A stretch of 64,000 bases of DNA from Diphasiastrum complanatum (taxonomy: Eukaryota > Streptophyta > Lycopodiopsida > Lycopodiales > Lycopodiaceae). Of this stretch, positions 10,794 to 22,984 are shown in pieces. Each line of letters begins with the position of its first letter. The first letter of the stretch is position 1. The stretch lies in contig CM055106.1 in NCBI GenBank assembly GCA_029204225.1, positions 23,904,531 to 23,968,530 of the forward strand, read 5' to 3'. Under the pieces are notes generated by a model. It was not told the DNA's origin. It did not search any database and saw nothing but the letters and a program-made list of their open reading frames with translations. The position numbers were made by a program, and so were the translations under genes.

Positions 10794-11090
10794 GAAGTTC
10801 GATGAGTCCACATTCCCTGGATTGAAGGACGAAAAAGGCCATGAGATCTTCACACTACTGCCAATTCAAGAGAGAGATCAAGGACAAACATCAAATCAGA
10901 ATATTGAGCCCTAGACTCCAGAGCAGCAGGAAGCCAAAGATCAACTCGACAAACAAGAAACATTCGAACAGTGATGAATCGAACCTAGAAGGTCGACAAG
11001 ACAAAAAAGACCTCCAGATCGATACATTGACAATCTTTAGTGGAGTGAATTCGAGTATTGCAGCTTCACTAAAGAGCCAACTACATATCT
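10794..11090 (+). pseudogene. Copia-2 integrase-RT linker
   Basis: The bases 10794-10910 match 17049-17165 of the separate integrase fragment almost base for base (KFDESTFPGLKDE, HEIFTLLPIQE in translation). This places the deletion junction at the shared GATGTGAAGTTCGATGAG. The rest is the variable, charged linker that precedes RT in copia elements, with frameshifts. Confidence 0.75.
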
Positions 11091-12040
11091 AGAAGCTGCC
11101 TAGAGTCCAAAGGGAGAATTTTGGAAGTAGACAATGTCAGAGGAGATCAAATCAATGAGGCGAAATGAGGCATGGACACTATAGCCACTGCTCAAAAATA
11201 AAAGGATCGTCGACTGCAAGTGGATATACAAAAGAAAAATGAAATTAGATGGCATTGTTGGACGCTACAAAGTAAGGCTTGTCGCAAAGGCCTACACACA
11301 AAGGTACAGAGTTGATTATTTCGACACGTATTCACCAATGGTCAAGATGACAAGCATTCGACTACTCCTTGCATATGCTACACAACACAACCTGGAAATT
11401 CACCAGATTGATGTAAAGACAGCCTTTTTCCATGAAGATCTAGAGGAAGAAATCTTCATGAAGTAGCCTGAAAGATTTGAAGATCCCAACAGTCGACAAT
11501 ATGTCTGTTGGTTACAGAGATGCATTTATGGTCTGAAACAGGCATCGCGAGCTTGGTACAAGAAGCTCGACAGTCTTCTGAAGTCTCTAGACTTAAATCC
11601 TACACAACCGGACTGTAATGTCTATATAAAGAGAGTAGGAAGATATTTTGTAATTCTGACTATGGATGATTATGTTATGATAGGAAACTCCTTGATGCTA
11701 ATCAAGGACACGAAGAGTTAGATTTCTGAAAATTATGAAATCACAGATTTGGGCAAAATGCCTTGGGCTAGTGATCAAAAGAGATCGAATAAAAGGAGAA
11801 ATGCATTTGAGTCAGTCAGAATACGTCAAAAAAGTGTTGAAGCAGTATTGAATGATGGACTACAAAGAAAAGGTCACACTAATCATAGCTGGAGCCAAAT
11901 TAACAAAGCAAGATTGCTTGAAAACAGAGGAAGAAAAATAGAAGATGGAAGGTATACCCTACCAGAACCTGATCGATAGTCTGATGCACCTTACAATCTG
12001 TACCAGACCGATTTGGCTTTCTCTGTCTATGCTTTAAGCC
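11091..12040 (+). pseudogene. Copia-2 reverse transcriptase (broken)
   Basis: Copia RT. The most readable part is 11239-11466: YKVRLVAKAYTQRYRVDYFD, SIRLLLAYATQHNLEIHQID, VKTAFFHEDLEEEIFMK. After a stop come RCIYGLKQASRAWYKKLDSL and the active-site region, where YVDD has become MDDYVM. A frameshift occurs near 11756, after which HLSQSEYVKKVLKQY is readable in another frame. Confidence 0.86.
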
Positions 12041-12644
12041 AATTCAATCTTGGCATAGCACATTGGCAAATGGAAAAACGAATCCTACAATATTTGAAAG
12101 GTACCAAAATATGGGATTAACCTACAAAGCAGACAATGAAGGAAAATGATTGGAGCTGCACCACTACAATGATACAAGCTGGGCAAGCTGTAGAGATGAC
12201 AGCAAGTCCGTGACAGAGGAGGATGTTCAATGGCGTGCAAAGTAGAAATCAGCTGGATATGCAAAAAGCAGACCTTGGTAACTCAATCCTCATGCGAAGT
12301 TGACTATGTCGCAATTTCAAAGATGGTAAACGAGGTAGTTTGGGTTGCAGATGATGTTGGAGGCAATTGGCATATCACAAGGAGAACCATGTACGATGAT
12401 GATGGATTCTCAAAGTGCCATATACCTTTCCCAGGATCCCGTCTTTCATTCAAAGACAAAAAATATACCTCTGAAGTACCATCACATTCGAGATCTGATC
12501 TCGAAAGGAGAGCTCAAGGTCCAGTACATAAAGTCTGAAGACATGATTACAGATCTGCTCATGAAGCTGCTCGACAAACCACTCTTCGCAAAGCAAAGAA
12601 AGACAATTGGATTAAACATACAAAGTTGCAAGGTTCAAGAGGGA
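12041..12644 (+). pseudogene. Copia-2 RNase H (frameshifted)
   Basis: RNase H domain in two overlapping frames. AHWQMEKRILQYLKGTK and EISWICKKQTLVTQSSCEVD are readable first. The second half (12345 on) gives MMDSQSAIYLSQDPVFH, IPLKYHHIRDLISKGELK and LFAKQRKTIGL. The frame change is near 12340. The end of the gene abuts the polypurine tract and 3' LTR. Confidence 0.85.
12634..12644 (+). other. Copia-2 polypurine tract
   Basis: CAAGAGGGAG immediately before TGTCAGAAATTG, the expected plus-strand primer site at the LTR border. Confidence 0.7.
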
Positions 12645-13231
12645 GTGTCAGAAATTGTGAACTCCTGCAACTTTGTCACGAAGTGAAGTGAAGGTCAAAG
12701 GGCGAACGATTCGCGAAAGTCAAACATACCTCGAGGACCAAAAGACATGAAATAAAACGAAACAAAAAGAAAATGAAAGAAAACAATTCGCACTGCTAGC
12801 TGGCAGCTTGACGGACGTGGTGTTTTGTACTTCACGCTCAGTTGAAAGAGTTAGCAATAACAGAGAATAACTAACTAGTTGATTAGCATTTGTAAACTCT
12901 ACACAATGGAGATATAAACACAATTTTGGATCAACACAAAATAGAGCAAGAAAAAGAGCAGAATAGAAAAAAGATAGAGAAACAAAAATAGTTGTGCATG
13001 AAAGTCTGCCAACGAGCAGAACACAACGATTGAGCTGAGTGTCAGGCCGCCAATGAGCAAGACACTGATCATCTCGTTCCAAAATTCAAAAACTGATAAT
13101 ACAACTGCTCAATTCTCCATCTCATTGTTTTTCGTTGTCTTGATTGCTAGAATGATTTATGTTCAGTGATCTGTAGTCGCATGCCTAGGATCTTGAAAGC
13201 TTTCGCAAAAGAAAACTAAATGAAAAAGAAT
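12645..13231 (+). repeat. Copia-2 3' LTR
   Basis: Starts TGTCAGAAATTGTGAAC after the polypurine tract. Its last 200 bases repeat 9625-9822. It contains the CGATTCGCGAAAGTC motif that also characterises the Copia-1 LTR, so the two families are related. After about 13231 it departs from the 5' copy (TCTGTTCATGACA against TCTGTTTGCAAAACC), so the last few bases are lost or altered. Confidence 0.78.
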
Positions 13232-15310
13232 CTGTTCATGACACACAAGGCACAGACCATGCTTTCACCTACCTAGGTAGCACTTTATCTCATCTGTCCT
13301 ACGTGCAGATGGCGCCATGCCCGAACCGCGAGAATTGATCGTGCCCGATGCCTCAAAGGGCGCTAGAACTTGAGCGGTTTTCCGAACACGCGCTTAAGTC
13401 TAACATTCATCCATCATGAACTTACGTAAAAGCCAACTTAGAAAATATAACAAGCTTAACCATTCAGACTTAAGAAAACTGGAATCCCAACCAACCCAAA
13501 AGCCAACTTAGAATCCATCCCCAAAAGATAACCAAAGGCAAAGACAAGCCACACATGAAACCCAAGGCATAGTGGTCGCCAATGTCATAACAGCGAGCCA
13601 CATGTCGGTGATGTGGACCCTTAGGCGCCAGCGATGCAGAAAGATTGTAGTAAGAGTCCTTCCAATTGGACCAGTTCCGGAGGCAAAATCGAAATGGTAA
13701 TCATCCCCAAGAATCAACTTTATCAAATCTGGAAGAGGTTACATTCATACATAGACTGACTGGTCTTGGGGCCACCAACACGTGCTGGGCATTGTGTCTG
13801 GCTTGTGCTGGTGGAGGGAGTTGAGACCTGGTGACTGGAATTCTTAGCGCTGGTTTAGCTACCCAAGTTTCTGTTTGCTAGACTCCCCCTATAGTTTTGA
13901 TGTGATTCGGTGCGCCCCCTATGTCTTGGAATATAGTGCTTTCTAGACTTAGTTTTTATTTTGCTGATTAAGCCTGGCAAGTCTGGCAGAATCAGTTTGG
14001 CTCCCGGACATGGATCTCAGGAGCCGTCCCGACGGGCAGAATGGACCTGGGTCCCCGAAGTTAACTAGGACATGACTCGAGCTCCAGAGCTAGCTCAGGA
14101 CTTGTGACTACTTGACTGGCTCACCACAGGTTGGAGGCTCAGTCCTTGACTTTCTAGCTTGATATGGGACCTTAGGGAGCATCACCCCTTAGAGTCTTAC
14201 ATCTCTGATGCACGAATCATGAACTTTTATGTAAAGTAACACGTCAACATTTTTTAGCAATGGTATATTTGGATTGAACCAATCCTTTATTTCTGGGTGA
14301 CATGCTTTTGGTAGTTTATGTCATCCATTTGGTTAGGTAGTTTGCATAATGACTAGCTAGTCGTATACATGGATCCATCAATATTGTGATTGTTGAGGAA
14401 AAAACAAAACTTTTTTTTGCACCTTTAAATGTGTCAAAATTTCTTGGAATAATAGGCCAATTAAAAAGCTTGTTTGAAAAAGCATCATGCCTCCTTTCAT
14501 GCAACATTTCAATGCTTGGATCTTTTTTGGGGGGAATATAAATATATGGCAATTATAATTTGGGTCGTTCCAGTAAAATATCATGCTCTTGAAGTGTAAC
14601 AAGTTCTCTAGGGAGGGATGCATGTTGACTTTGCAGCAACATCATTTTGTGTTCGCATGTACTGCATCAGTTTTGCAAGATTTTGAGTGCAACATCTTTT
14701 TTTCCAAGTGTACAAACAAATTTCTCTTTTATAATTGTCAAAGTGTGGTGTGCTTCTTTGGCATTATATTGTAGCATTTGCAATTCCGTCTATAGCTCCT
14801 AGGTCGCTTGTTTTTTCAAGAACTTATTTTTTTTTTCAAGAACTAAAACAGACGAAGTAGTACGGGGGAACATTCTAGCGATATGTCTTTGACCTTCTAG
14901 TATGATATTAACGATATGGTGTCCCTCATTGTATTGACAATGGTGGAAATAGATGCACCGAAGAAAAGATGCTTGAATGATATTTATAAATTTTGGGTTA
15001 TAAAAAAGGGCCTGTAGTCATGATAAGATAATAGTAATAGTCATGGGAAATCTTTGGAAACAAGTTGAGAGATAGTCGCTATAGTCACAAGTTGGTCGTC
15101 ATCATTCACAATAGTTTTGAGAGGTAGGCGTATATGTGATGCTTGATTGCTAAGGTTATACTGATGGTAATTTGAAAATGCACCAGAATGCTGCATTACG
15201 AGTCAAAATCATTTGCAGTTTTAAAATCACTTCTAATAAATAAAACATAACATGTATAAGACTAAAATGAACATATATTGAATACATTCCTGAATATTTC
15301 ATCAACATAA
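13232..15310. other. Unassigned, no gene recognised
   Basis: Two kilobases without convincing coding sequence. 13232-14220 is somewhat more GC-rich than its surroundings and has no counterpart elsewhere in the window. 14220-15310 is AT-rich with T runs. The few 60-120 codon frames have no motif. Confidence 0.4.
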
Positions 15311-15319
15311 CATAAATAT

Positions 15320-15652
15320 TCAAAGCTTTGCATAATATTTTATTCGTAGACGCATTTGTGATATCAAATATTTCAAGTAGCTCATTTGAAGGATGGAGTA
15401 TTCATGCCAGAATCTTATCAGCATGATATAGACATTTAATGTTTCGCAAGAAGTTCGAAGCATGCATCTGTTGATATTTTTAGCTAATAAAACTTGAACA
15501 ACCCGATACCTTTTTACAACTCCTGCCCAATCCGCATCTGTGTAGGCTTCAAGGATGTTGGCAGTTTGGCTGCCTCCATAGCAGATGCTGAGAGTTTTTG
15601 TTGCTTGGATGTACTTCAATATATGTTTCCAAATCTCTAAAATCTTATGCAA
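15320..15652 (-). pseudogene. Copia RNase H fragment
   Basis: Minus-strand reading includes ILKYIQATKTLSICYGGSQT and ILEAYTDADWAGVVK, typical of copia RNase H (the AYTDADWAG core). The conserved TSGY and SKKQ segments have decayed. Neighbouring 15660-16090 may contain more of this element on the same strand (GRFQIDEHGYVVLYEHT), but I cannot assign it to a domain. Confidence 0.65.
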
Positions 15653-15659
15653 GCAATAT

Positions 15660-16150
15660 AAATATTTGAAACATGATATTAAATTGCATTTAAGGATGCA
15701 TTTGTATTAACAACTATTGGAAACACCTTATTCATAAGACTCCTTTATGTCAGAATGCTATCTACATGACATAATATCTGAAGTTCAATATTGAAAGTCT
15801 GGGTTGTGAATGTATTGGTATTTTGACCACCAATAATACCTCATCCGCAAGATCTATTCCTTGTACTAATATGTGCACATAAAAAATCGATATTTACTCA
15901 TGTGTATGTTCATACAAAACAACGTAACCATGCTCATCAATTTGGAATCGACCGTGGATATTCAACTTTGCCAAGGTTGCCTGGATGTATTGGGAATTCT
16001 TGGGTTTTGAAATTGGGAATTCCTCTCCAAGTGCAAATATTTTGTGAATCCATGTAAGTGTGAAAAATTGTCAAAAATCTATCTTGGTTATTTTATAATT
16101 TTATGTTTGTGAGTACATTTCACATGTGTGGAACATGTTTTGACATGTGT
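15660..16150. other. Unassigned, possibly decayed copia
   Basis: A minus-strand stretch translates to readable but unidentified protein (KLNIHGRFQIDEHGYVVLYE) with frequent stops. Nothing else supported. Confidence 0.25.
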
Positions 16151-17232
16151 AAAATAGTTAGAAATAGTTTACATTGTTGTCTTTCTGAAAGCATATTAAA
16201 TGCTTCAGAAAACAAAGATCAGCTTTGGCATAGTAGAATGTATCATCTGAACATGCAGAGCCTGTATGACATGAGCAGAAAGGACATTGTCACAGGTCTC
16301 AAGATTTCAAGCTGAGTCTGTGAAGCTTGTCAGAAAGGCAAGCAACATTGGAATCCATTCACACACGAGGGAGGAAGAGCCAAAGGAGTTCTTGAGCTCA
16401 TCCACTCTGATGTGTGTGGACCGATGAAAACAGATTTGCTCTCAAGTCCAAGATATTTTCTAACGTTCATAGATGATTACAGCCGAATGACCATGATCTA
16501 CTACTTGAAGAAAAAATCCAATGTATTCGATTCTTTCAAGAAGTTCATGGCATTCGCAGAGCGACACACCTTGAAAAAGATACAAATCCTTAGATCTGAC
16601 AATGGAGGTGAATACAAAAGCATAGAATTCTCAAGATTCTATGAAAAACAGAGGATCGAACACCAATTCACTCTTGAATACACACCAGAATACAACAGTG
16701 TGGCAGAAAGAAGAAACAAAACGCTAGTCGAAGGAGCCAGATGCATGATGGCACAAGCTCAATTGCCAGGTCAATTTTGGGCTGAGACAATAGCTGCAGT
16801 TGTACACCTGTAGAACAGATCTACAACGATAGCGCTGAAAACACCATATGAAATGTGGACAGGCATAAAGCCTGATCTGTCATACGTACGAGTGTTTGGA
16901 TGTGCAGCATGCAAGCACATTTCAAAGGAAAAGAGAAGCAAGCTCAATGACAAATTCAAGCAAACAATCATGGTCGGCTACTCGAACGGAACAGATGTGT
17001 ACAGACTCTATGATCCAACCACGAAGAAGGTTGTTTTGAACAGAGATGTGAAGTTCGATGAGTCCACATTCCCTGGACTGAAAGACGAAAGATGCCATGA
17101 GATCTTCACACTGCTGCCTATTCAAGAGGGAGATCGAGGACATACATCAAATCAGAATGCAGAGCCCCAGATTATCACTAGTATGTTTGTCGAATATAAA
17201 ACCACAAATAATCCAACTGAAAAATTAGAATA
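16150..17232 (+). pseudogene. Copia integrase fragment (Copia-2 type)
   Basis: GAG-pre-integrase and integrase in one frame with two stops (16313, 16812). The HHCC zinc domain is seen as LWHSRMYHLNMQSLYDMSRK followed by CEACQKGKQHWNPF. The core has SDVCGPMKTD (first catalytic Asp), ILRSDNGGEY (second Asp) and NSVAERRNKT (Glu), so the D,D-35-E residues are all present. The C-terminal part reads KTPYEMWTGIKPDLSYVRVF, GCAACKHISKEKRSKLNDKF and KFDESTFPGLKDERCHEIF. Its last 117 bases match Copia-2 at 10794-10910; this is the region Copia-2 lacks. Confidence 0.88.
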
Positions 17233-17884
17233 AATAAGATCTTATCAAGTTTTTTCTTAGGAAGTATGATATATCCTTTGCTCTCAAGTGCCGATATAAT
17301 TTTCTCAACTTAAAAGTTGATGAATAGAATATACTATTATTCTTTTCTCTGAAAAGTTGATAGCTAATTCCCACAATAAAGTTTCAAAATCTCTAAAGAG
17401 TAACCCAAGACTATTGATCCTCAATAATCAACTAGTTTTTTATTATGTCAAATAAGTGGCTATTGCATTGAGAAATCATGTCAAAGATCCATCCTCAACA
17501 ATGTGTTCGAAATTAAGTTCCAAAATTTTAATGAAATAATAATTTCGTTTATGAATTCACCTCAGAATAAGATGTCAATTCTTGTGGAGGTTGGAATATG
17601 AGGCTCAAGGAGCATTTTTAGTGGAACACAATAATACTCTTAGAAGCCACACCTTGTATAACGACCTATTAAACTACCACATTTTTTAAATAAAAAGGCC
17701 CAAGTATGCCATCCGAGCCCAATTTACAGTGCCAATTAGTTAGCATGAGCCAAGTAAAGCATTTTTGGAAAGTTACAAGGACCTTGTTAAACTCAGACTT
17801 TGAAATTATTAAAAATCAAGCCATAACATATAATCATCTCAATACCATGAGGTAGGACACATCTGTGCAAAATATGATCAAGTA
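17233..17884. other. Unassigned AT-rich spacer
   Basis: No coding motif or repeat recognised. Confidence 0.35.
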
Positions 17885-17987
17885 TTATCTTGTAAAGTTG
17901 GCTTGCTATTAAGGTATAAGGATCTTGAAATTAATTTTTGTTGCTTTCTGTCATAAGATATTCTGTAATATTAATTGACCACTCAAG
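17885..17987 (-). repeat. Gypsy-R pol flank left of Copia-S insertion
   Basis: About 100 bases match 25020-25144 with a small deletion (shared GCTATTAAGGTATAAGGA, TTGAAATTAATTTTTGTT, GACCACTCAAG). It ends with TCAAG at 17983-17987 directly before the Copia-S LTR. It is the downstream flank (minus orientation) of the Gypsy-R element whose other half lies at 43182. Confidence 0.65.
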
Positions 17988-18561
17988 TGTTGAAATTTGA
18001 AAATTTTGGACCTTAATTGGATCTACAATCGATCCACATGAGGTGTTGGATGCCAATTAGATTGATCAATCACAATTCTAATGACTAGATCTAGATCTAG
18101 ATCACATATTGCATCTAATTAGCAAGAACAACTTGATAAATGATCAATATCACTCGAGAGGGGCCTCACATGTGTGAAATACTGTCAGTGTACGGAGCAA
18201 AGATTATAGTAAATTACTCATTGATAGTATTCAATGCAAGAAATCACAACGCAAATAGTGAAAATAACAAGGTATTGCCTCAAAATCAAGATCTCTCATC
18301 AAATCTCATAATCAAAATGATGATCTATATATAGATCAAGTACATTTTAACTTGGTATGATGACTCAATAGGTATGGAATGTATGGAGAATGCCACATCA
18401 TCCTAGATCAACCAATAAATACATGATAAGCCCCCACCTCTTTGAATCTTAACTTGGTGCCATTGCCTCACCATGATTTGCTTGATTTGAGGTGATTTCT
18501 CCTAACTAATAGGAACTTGCAAGATTAACTCCTACTGATATTTTTTAGATATATACACACG
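17988..18561 (-). repeat. Copia-S LTR, left copy (truncated 3' LTR)
   Basis: Aligns over about 570 bases with 42340-42910, starting at the same TGTTGAAAT. I estimate 85-90 percent identity. A TATA-like CTATATATAGATC is near 18323-18335. The alignment stops at about 18561 (ACACACGTG), so the U3 start and polypurine tract on the minus strand are deleted and the LTR is fused to RT sequence. Confidence 0.75.
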
Positions 18562-19570
18562 TGTGGATGTTTCACTTATTCTCATAAGAATCTTACAATT
18601 TTCCTCTCCAAAAGAAAAAACACATTTTTCAAAACAATGAGTGATTAACTCATTCTTGATCTTCCAAAATCCGAGGGCACTCATTTGATCAAACAACCAA
18701 TTTACTCTTAATTGGTTCATAACAATTTTTAGATCACTAAGACATTAAAACTTGTTCTCAAATGAATCGTTACACATCTTATATTCAACTTCCTTCTTGA
18801 TGAAGCCCTCAAGTTGCCTCATGTAGTTCTCATAACATACCTCGTTTGCCTCATGTAGATATCATACCTCGGTTCATCAAGTTTTGAAGTAAGAAAAGTG
18901 TTGAAAGTGAATGGTTGAGAATCTCCCCCTTGACTACCTTTGCCAGGATAAGTGAGTCTTGAAGGCTCGGCCCTTGCCTTTGTGGATCTTCTTGGAGCAC
19001 TTGGTCTTTGAGGTGGATCCTCAAGATCTCCATCACTTTGTTGCTCCTCCTCAATCCTTGCAAGATCATTGACACCAAGGTTGTTGATTTCACTTTCATT
19101 CACACCAGATACTAGATGGATACAAGCATCTCTTGTATAAACATCTAAGAATGTTTCTTGCATCTTATCATCACTATTTGGTACATGAGAAAAAGAGTGT
19201 ACAAATGAATGATTTCCTCTTTTGCCATAGCAATTTTAGCATCCAACTTAAACAAACTACCTTGTTTAACACCATTTGCTATGCAATTATCATTATTCAT
19301 GATGGAACAAACTCCATGCTTGAAGTGAACATCTAAACCATCATATGATTAGTTGTCCAACACTAAGCAAGCTCTTGGTAATTGATGATACAAAAAGGAC
19401 ATTGTCTAGATCCATCCTTTCAATAGATCCTAGACTTAATGAGATGGTATCAATCCCATGTATCTTACATTCTTGATCATTTGCTAAAGAAACAAATTTA
19501 TTAGCACCATTGAAAGAGTGTGTAAGATCCTACATGCCCGCCACATCAGTTATGAATACCGATAACGACA
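18562..19570 (-). pseudogene. Copia pol remnants (RT scrap, linker, protease end)
   Basis: Reading down from 19570: the C-terminal part of copia protease and following region (FNGANKFVSLANDQECKIHG, LDNVLFVSSITKSLLSVGQL). Integrase is deleted, followed by the acidic, proline-rich integrase-RT linker at 18819-19163 (RIEEEQQSDGDLEDPPQRPS, ending NTFLTSKLDEPRYDIYMRQ), then scraps of RT (EGFIKKEVEYKMC, NWLFDQMSALGFWKIKNEL). A short YMRQ-encoding repeat (CTACATGAGGCAA) is doubled near 18800-18860. Orientation and position fit the interior of the Copia-S insertion. Confidence 0.7.
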
Positions 19571-20486
19571 ACACAACATGAGCACCATAGCACCCAATCG
19601 CTCAACCTGCTGCTCACTCGAGAAGTTTCTTGCAAACTTCTACATTACCACGCAATTCACTTGCTCCATAATGCAAAAAGACACTAATATGACATGAGTC
19701 CTTGTAGGAGGAAAGAGAACCGTTATTCCGTCATCTGCTACAATGTCCAGCCAAGAGCAATCTCCACAACGAATTGACAGTTTTTCTCTCCTTTTGCAAC
19801 CTCAAATCTAGTTGTCTTTCCACATGCTGATAAGATTCCCAATGTGCTCAACCATAACTGCATCTCAAGCTATATCTTACAACATCTACTATCAACGATG
19901 GTAGATTCAGTGTCACTATTCCTGCCTTGTTTTTGACAAGGGCTTACGAGAGTTCTTTCATTACTCTAATAGATTAATAGAAACATGAAATTGTCCAGGT
20001 GAATTATACATGCTGATGAACGACTTTTTGTTTGACAAGTGCTCTACGACTTTCACTCTCTATAACATTGGTACCTTCCTTGTTTATTTTTTATCATTTT
20101 TGATTTGGTAATTTCTTCTAATTGCATATCTTTTTCTAGATTTGTGTTTAGTTCATCAAGGATAGCCATTGAACAGGAGACATCATGTAGCGTATCTCAA
20201 GAATAACTTGTCATTCCTCTATCAATCTTCAAATTACCTTATACAGAGTTTCAAATTTTTGAGCATATTCCAGATCTGTGAAGTACATATCACGTCCGAG
20301 TTGATTCCTGTATCTCATTGCCATATTCATCTTCAAGTCACCTACACCAAGATTGAAATACATTTAGTTAAAATTTGTTTAATCTTCAATTTAATCGCAT
20401 GTTCAACATGTTTCAACTATAGTTCCAAACACCGATCCACCCTTGGGCATGCGGGTTGCCAGTAATAACATCCCCACCAACAGATT
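19571..20486. other. Unassigned
   Basis: About 900 bases without a motif I can name. A minus-strand stretch near 20180-20350 reads MGDLKMNMAMRYRNQLGRDM and EYAQKFETLYKVI before a stop. It looks protein-like but I could not identify it. Confidence 0.3.
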
Positions 20487-20512
20487 TTTTTTTTTTTTGG
20501 GGGGGGGGGAGA
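20487..20512 (+). repeat. T-run/G-run low complexity
   Basis: A run of about 14 T followed by about 10 G, then GAGAGAG. Confidence 0.9.
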
Positions 20513-21897
20513 GAGTGGATCTACTTGGATCCACTGGAGCAGTTACGTTGCCAACAACAACATCAACAAGATCGACAGCCAAGGTCACAAGTCAAGTCTG
20601 AAAAAGACAAGGCTAAGAAGGCAAATGGGCAATCCAAAGCAACTCAATCAGAAGAAGTACCCCAGTCACAATGAAGATCCTTCAGAAAGGGAAACACAAG
20701 CATTGGGAAATCAGTCTCCTTGAACCGGCCTCTTTCCATACTTCTGCATGCATTCTCATACCTATTGTTCACACCATCTACCGATGTCACCAGCTCCACC
20801 CTACCTTCTATCTGTTTGTTTATCATCAGTTCACTGTTCTTCTAAGAAATCTCCATTTTTTTAATAAGTTTTACTGAAGTGGCTGAAAAGCATCTTGCAG
20901 AGACCAACTACCACTTATGTTGGTTGATCAGCCGAAAAAAGATCTAAGAAGCATGCGAAGCAGCTAGAGGAAATATCGAGAAAGATCCAAAAAGCTAAGG
21001 AGGAAAGGACAAAACTTAAGCAGCAGTTAAGTCAGATCGATCTTGATCGAAAAAAACTCTCTGGAGCAATGGTAGTTGGATCCCCTCCTATGAAGCCCAA
21101 AGAGATCCAAAAGTAATGGATCAAAAGAAAGAGCTGCAGAAAAAGAAAAATGAAGACAACTGTGAACCTGCAAAATAAAGCGAGTTCCTCACCTAGCAAA
21201 TGGTGGTCAAAGCTTGACATTGCAAGGGTCCAAGGCTGCAACTATAGAAATATCAGTACCTTCACCTTGCCACCAAGTCTTCATCATGTTTCCTTACCAT
21301 TACCAGATCGTCCACCCAAATCTGATCCTACCACCAATTTTGATGAGTCCATCCCCTTGAGACTGATAATCAAAGTTTGTGCAACCTGCAAATCAAAGGT
21401 TTCCTTGAGACTAGAACCTCAACTAAGAGAAGAACCACAGAAACACCTAGAAGCAAATGGAGGATACAGACCTCCCATAAGTTAGGGTCTGCCAAGGAAC
21501 TAGAGATGAAACCGTCAATGGCATATACAAGTGATAAAAGCAAGAGACACCAGGAAAGCACTCGAGCATGCAAGTTGTGAAGCTGTTGGGAGCTCTCCAA
21601 TTTTGAGAATGTCAACCACTTGCAGCAATAAAATATTCTGACAAATTGCGGCATATTGCGAAAAGCAATTTTTTGATAAAGACTGGCAACAATAAGAACT
21701 TGGTTTTACGCAAGCAACCGAGGATCTACGCTCTTCCAAGTGACGATCAAAGACGCCAATACGGAAGCGGAGCGACATGCTCAAATATGAGTTGTAGTGG
21801 GTCCTGCAACACATTAGGGGTGGAAAAACTGTTGGATGATTCTGACGAATCCCCAAGATACTTGGACAGAGCCACTCAAGAGCACCTCTCACCTTAG
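20513..21897 (+). pseudogene. Unidentified protein-like block with coiled coil
   Basis: Several plus-strand frames look protein-coding but are interrupted. At 20541 one frame gives a Lys/Gln/Asn-rich stretch (VANNNINKIDSQGHKSSLKK). At 20928-21116 an open frame without ATG encodes a 62-residue strong coiled coil (KKHAKQLEEISRKIQKAKEE, TKLKQQLSQIDLDRKKL). 21150-21485 has a Ser/Pro-rich stretch with CATCKSKV, and 21646-21897 reads LRKQPRIYALPSDDQRRQYG and GATCSNMSCSGSCNT. I do not recognise the protein. It is followed by LTR-like sequence, so an accessory or gag-like retrotransposon gene is possible; a captured host gene piece is the alternative. Confidence 0.35.
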
Positions 21898-22700
21898 ACT
21901 GAGGAGGTCTTTGAGAAGACGAGACTAACGAAGACTAAGAGCCGAGTATGAGAGCCAAGAAATGCTAGTTAGTAATGACAAGCAAGAACTGTATAAGCCT
22001 CATGGTGAATCCCGGAAGATGGAATGACCATGTAGGAACTAGTATTTCTAGGCAAATGTAATAAATGCAAGTAGACCCCTCTTAAAGAAAGTAGAGTGAG
22101 CCCTTTTGATGGTGACCACTAGTGGAGAGCATTATTCCACTTGTAATTTGTGAAATGTGGAAATTCCATTAGGATGCCACCTAAGGAGCTCTCTTGCTTA
22201 TTTAAAAGACTCCTTGTTTGTGAAGAGGAGCTTTTTGTGTATTGTATCAACTCAATGCTGAAATGAGAAGATCTTCCATGAGTTTTGATGCATTCTTGAG
22301 CTCTTTGGCATTCTTGTTTATTGATTGATGCATTAATGATCTTGCCCTTCCATTCTCTTTGTGTGTGGTTGTGGATTGTAGTTGTGGATTAGATTTCATG
22401 TTTTTCCTAGAATGGATTAGTTTTCATTTCTTGTTTGTGGATTAATGTAGAAATCAGCATTCAAGTAAACTAAATAGGCTAGAAATGTCGTGAAGATTCT
22501 GCATATTCTTGACATTCTAGTTCTTGACGTTCTTGGGATGTCCAAGAATCAAAAGACTGGTTGGTTTCTTGATTCTTGGACCTCTAAAATGTTGTATATT
22601 AATTTCTTGTTTCAGCTTTGTGGATTAATCTAGGTGTAGATCAGTTTTAGTAATATGTAGGATCTGATTCAATTTGTTTTTAGAGTAGGTAGCTGTAGAA
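21898..22700 (+). repeat. LTR-like repeat, distant copy of 58288-58830
   Basis: Shares GCCGAGT.TGAGAG, the stretch around AAGATGGA..GACCATGT(A/G)GGA and overall order with 58300-58440. A stem of 13 bp (GTCCAAGAATCAA and its complement, 22540-22552 and 22569-22581) is within it. Edges and orientation are uncertain. Confidence 0.35.
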
Positions 22701-22984
22701 ACTATTGAATGTTCAATTGGGCTGCATGCTGATTTGTAAATGAATGTTCACGGCTTGCATCTCTATTTGAGTGTGAGTGTTTTCAAGAGAGAATGACCTT
22801 GAGTTGTCCTCTAACAAGTTAGACAAAATACTACAAAGATAATCAGTCAATTTTTGTCTGGCCTGGGCATTATAACAAATAAGAAATAGCCAATTAATGC
22901 CCAAACGAGCTTGGTAACAGGCAGAGATAGTTTTGAAACTAAGTAGAAACAAAGAAGCAGTAAACAGGTCCTCTGAAACAGATG

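Noticed and set aside
13232-14220. GC-richer stretch as a host gene exon
   Set aside because: All frames are broken, no conserved motif or splice-like arrangement was convincing, and no single frame shows codon-like regularity.
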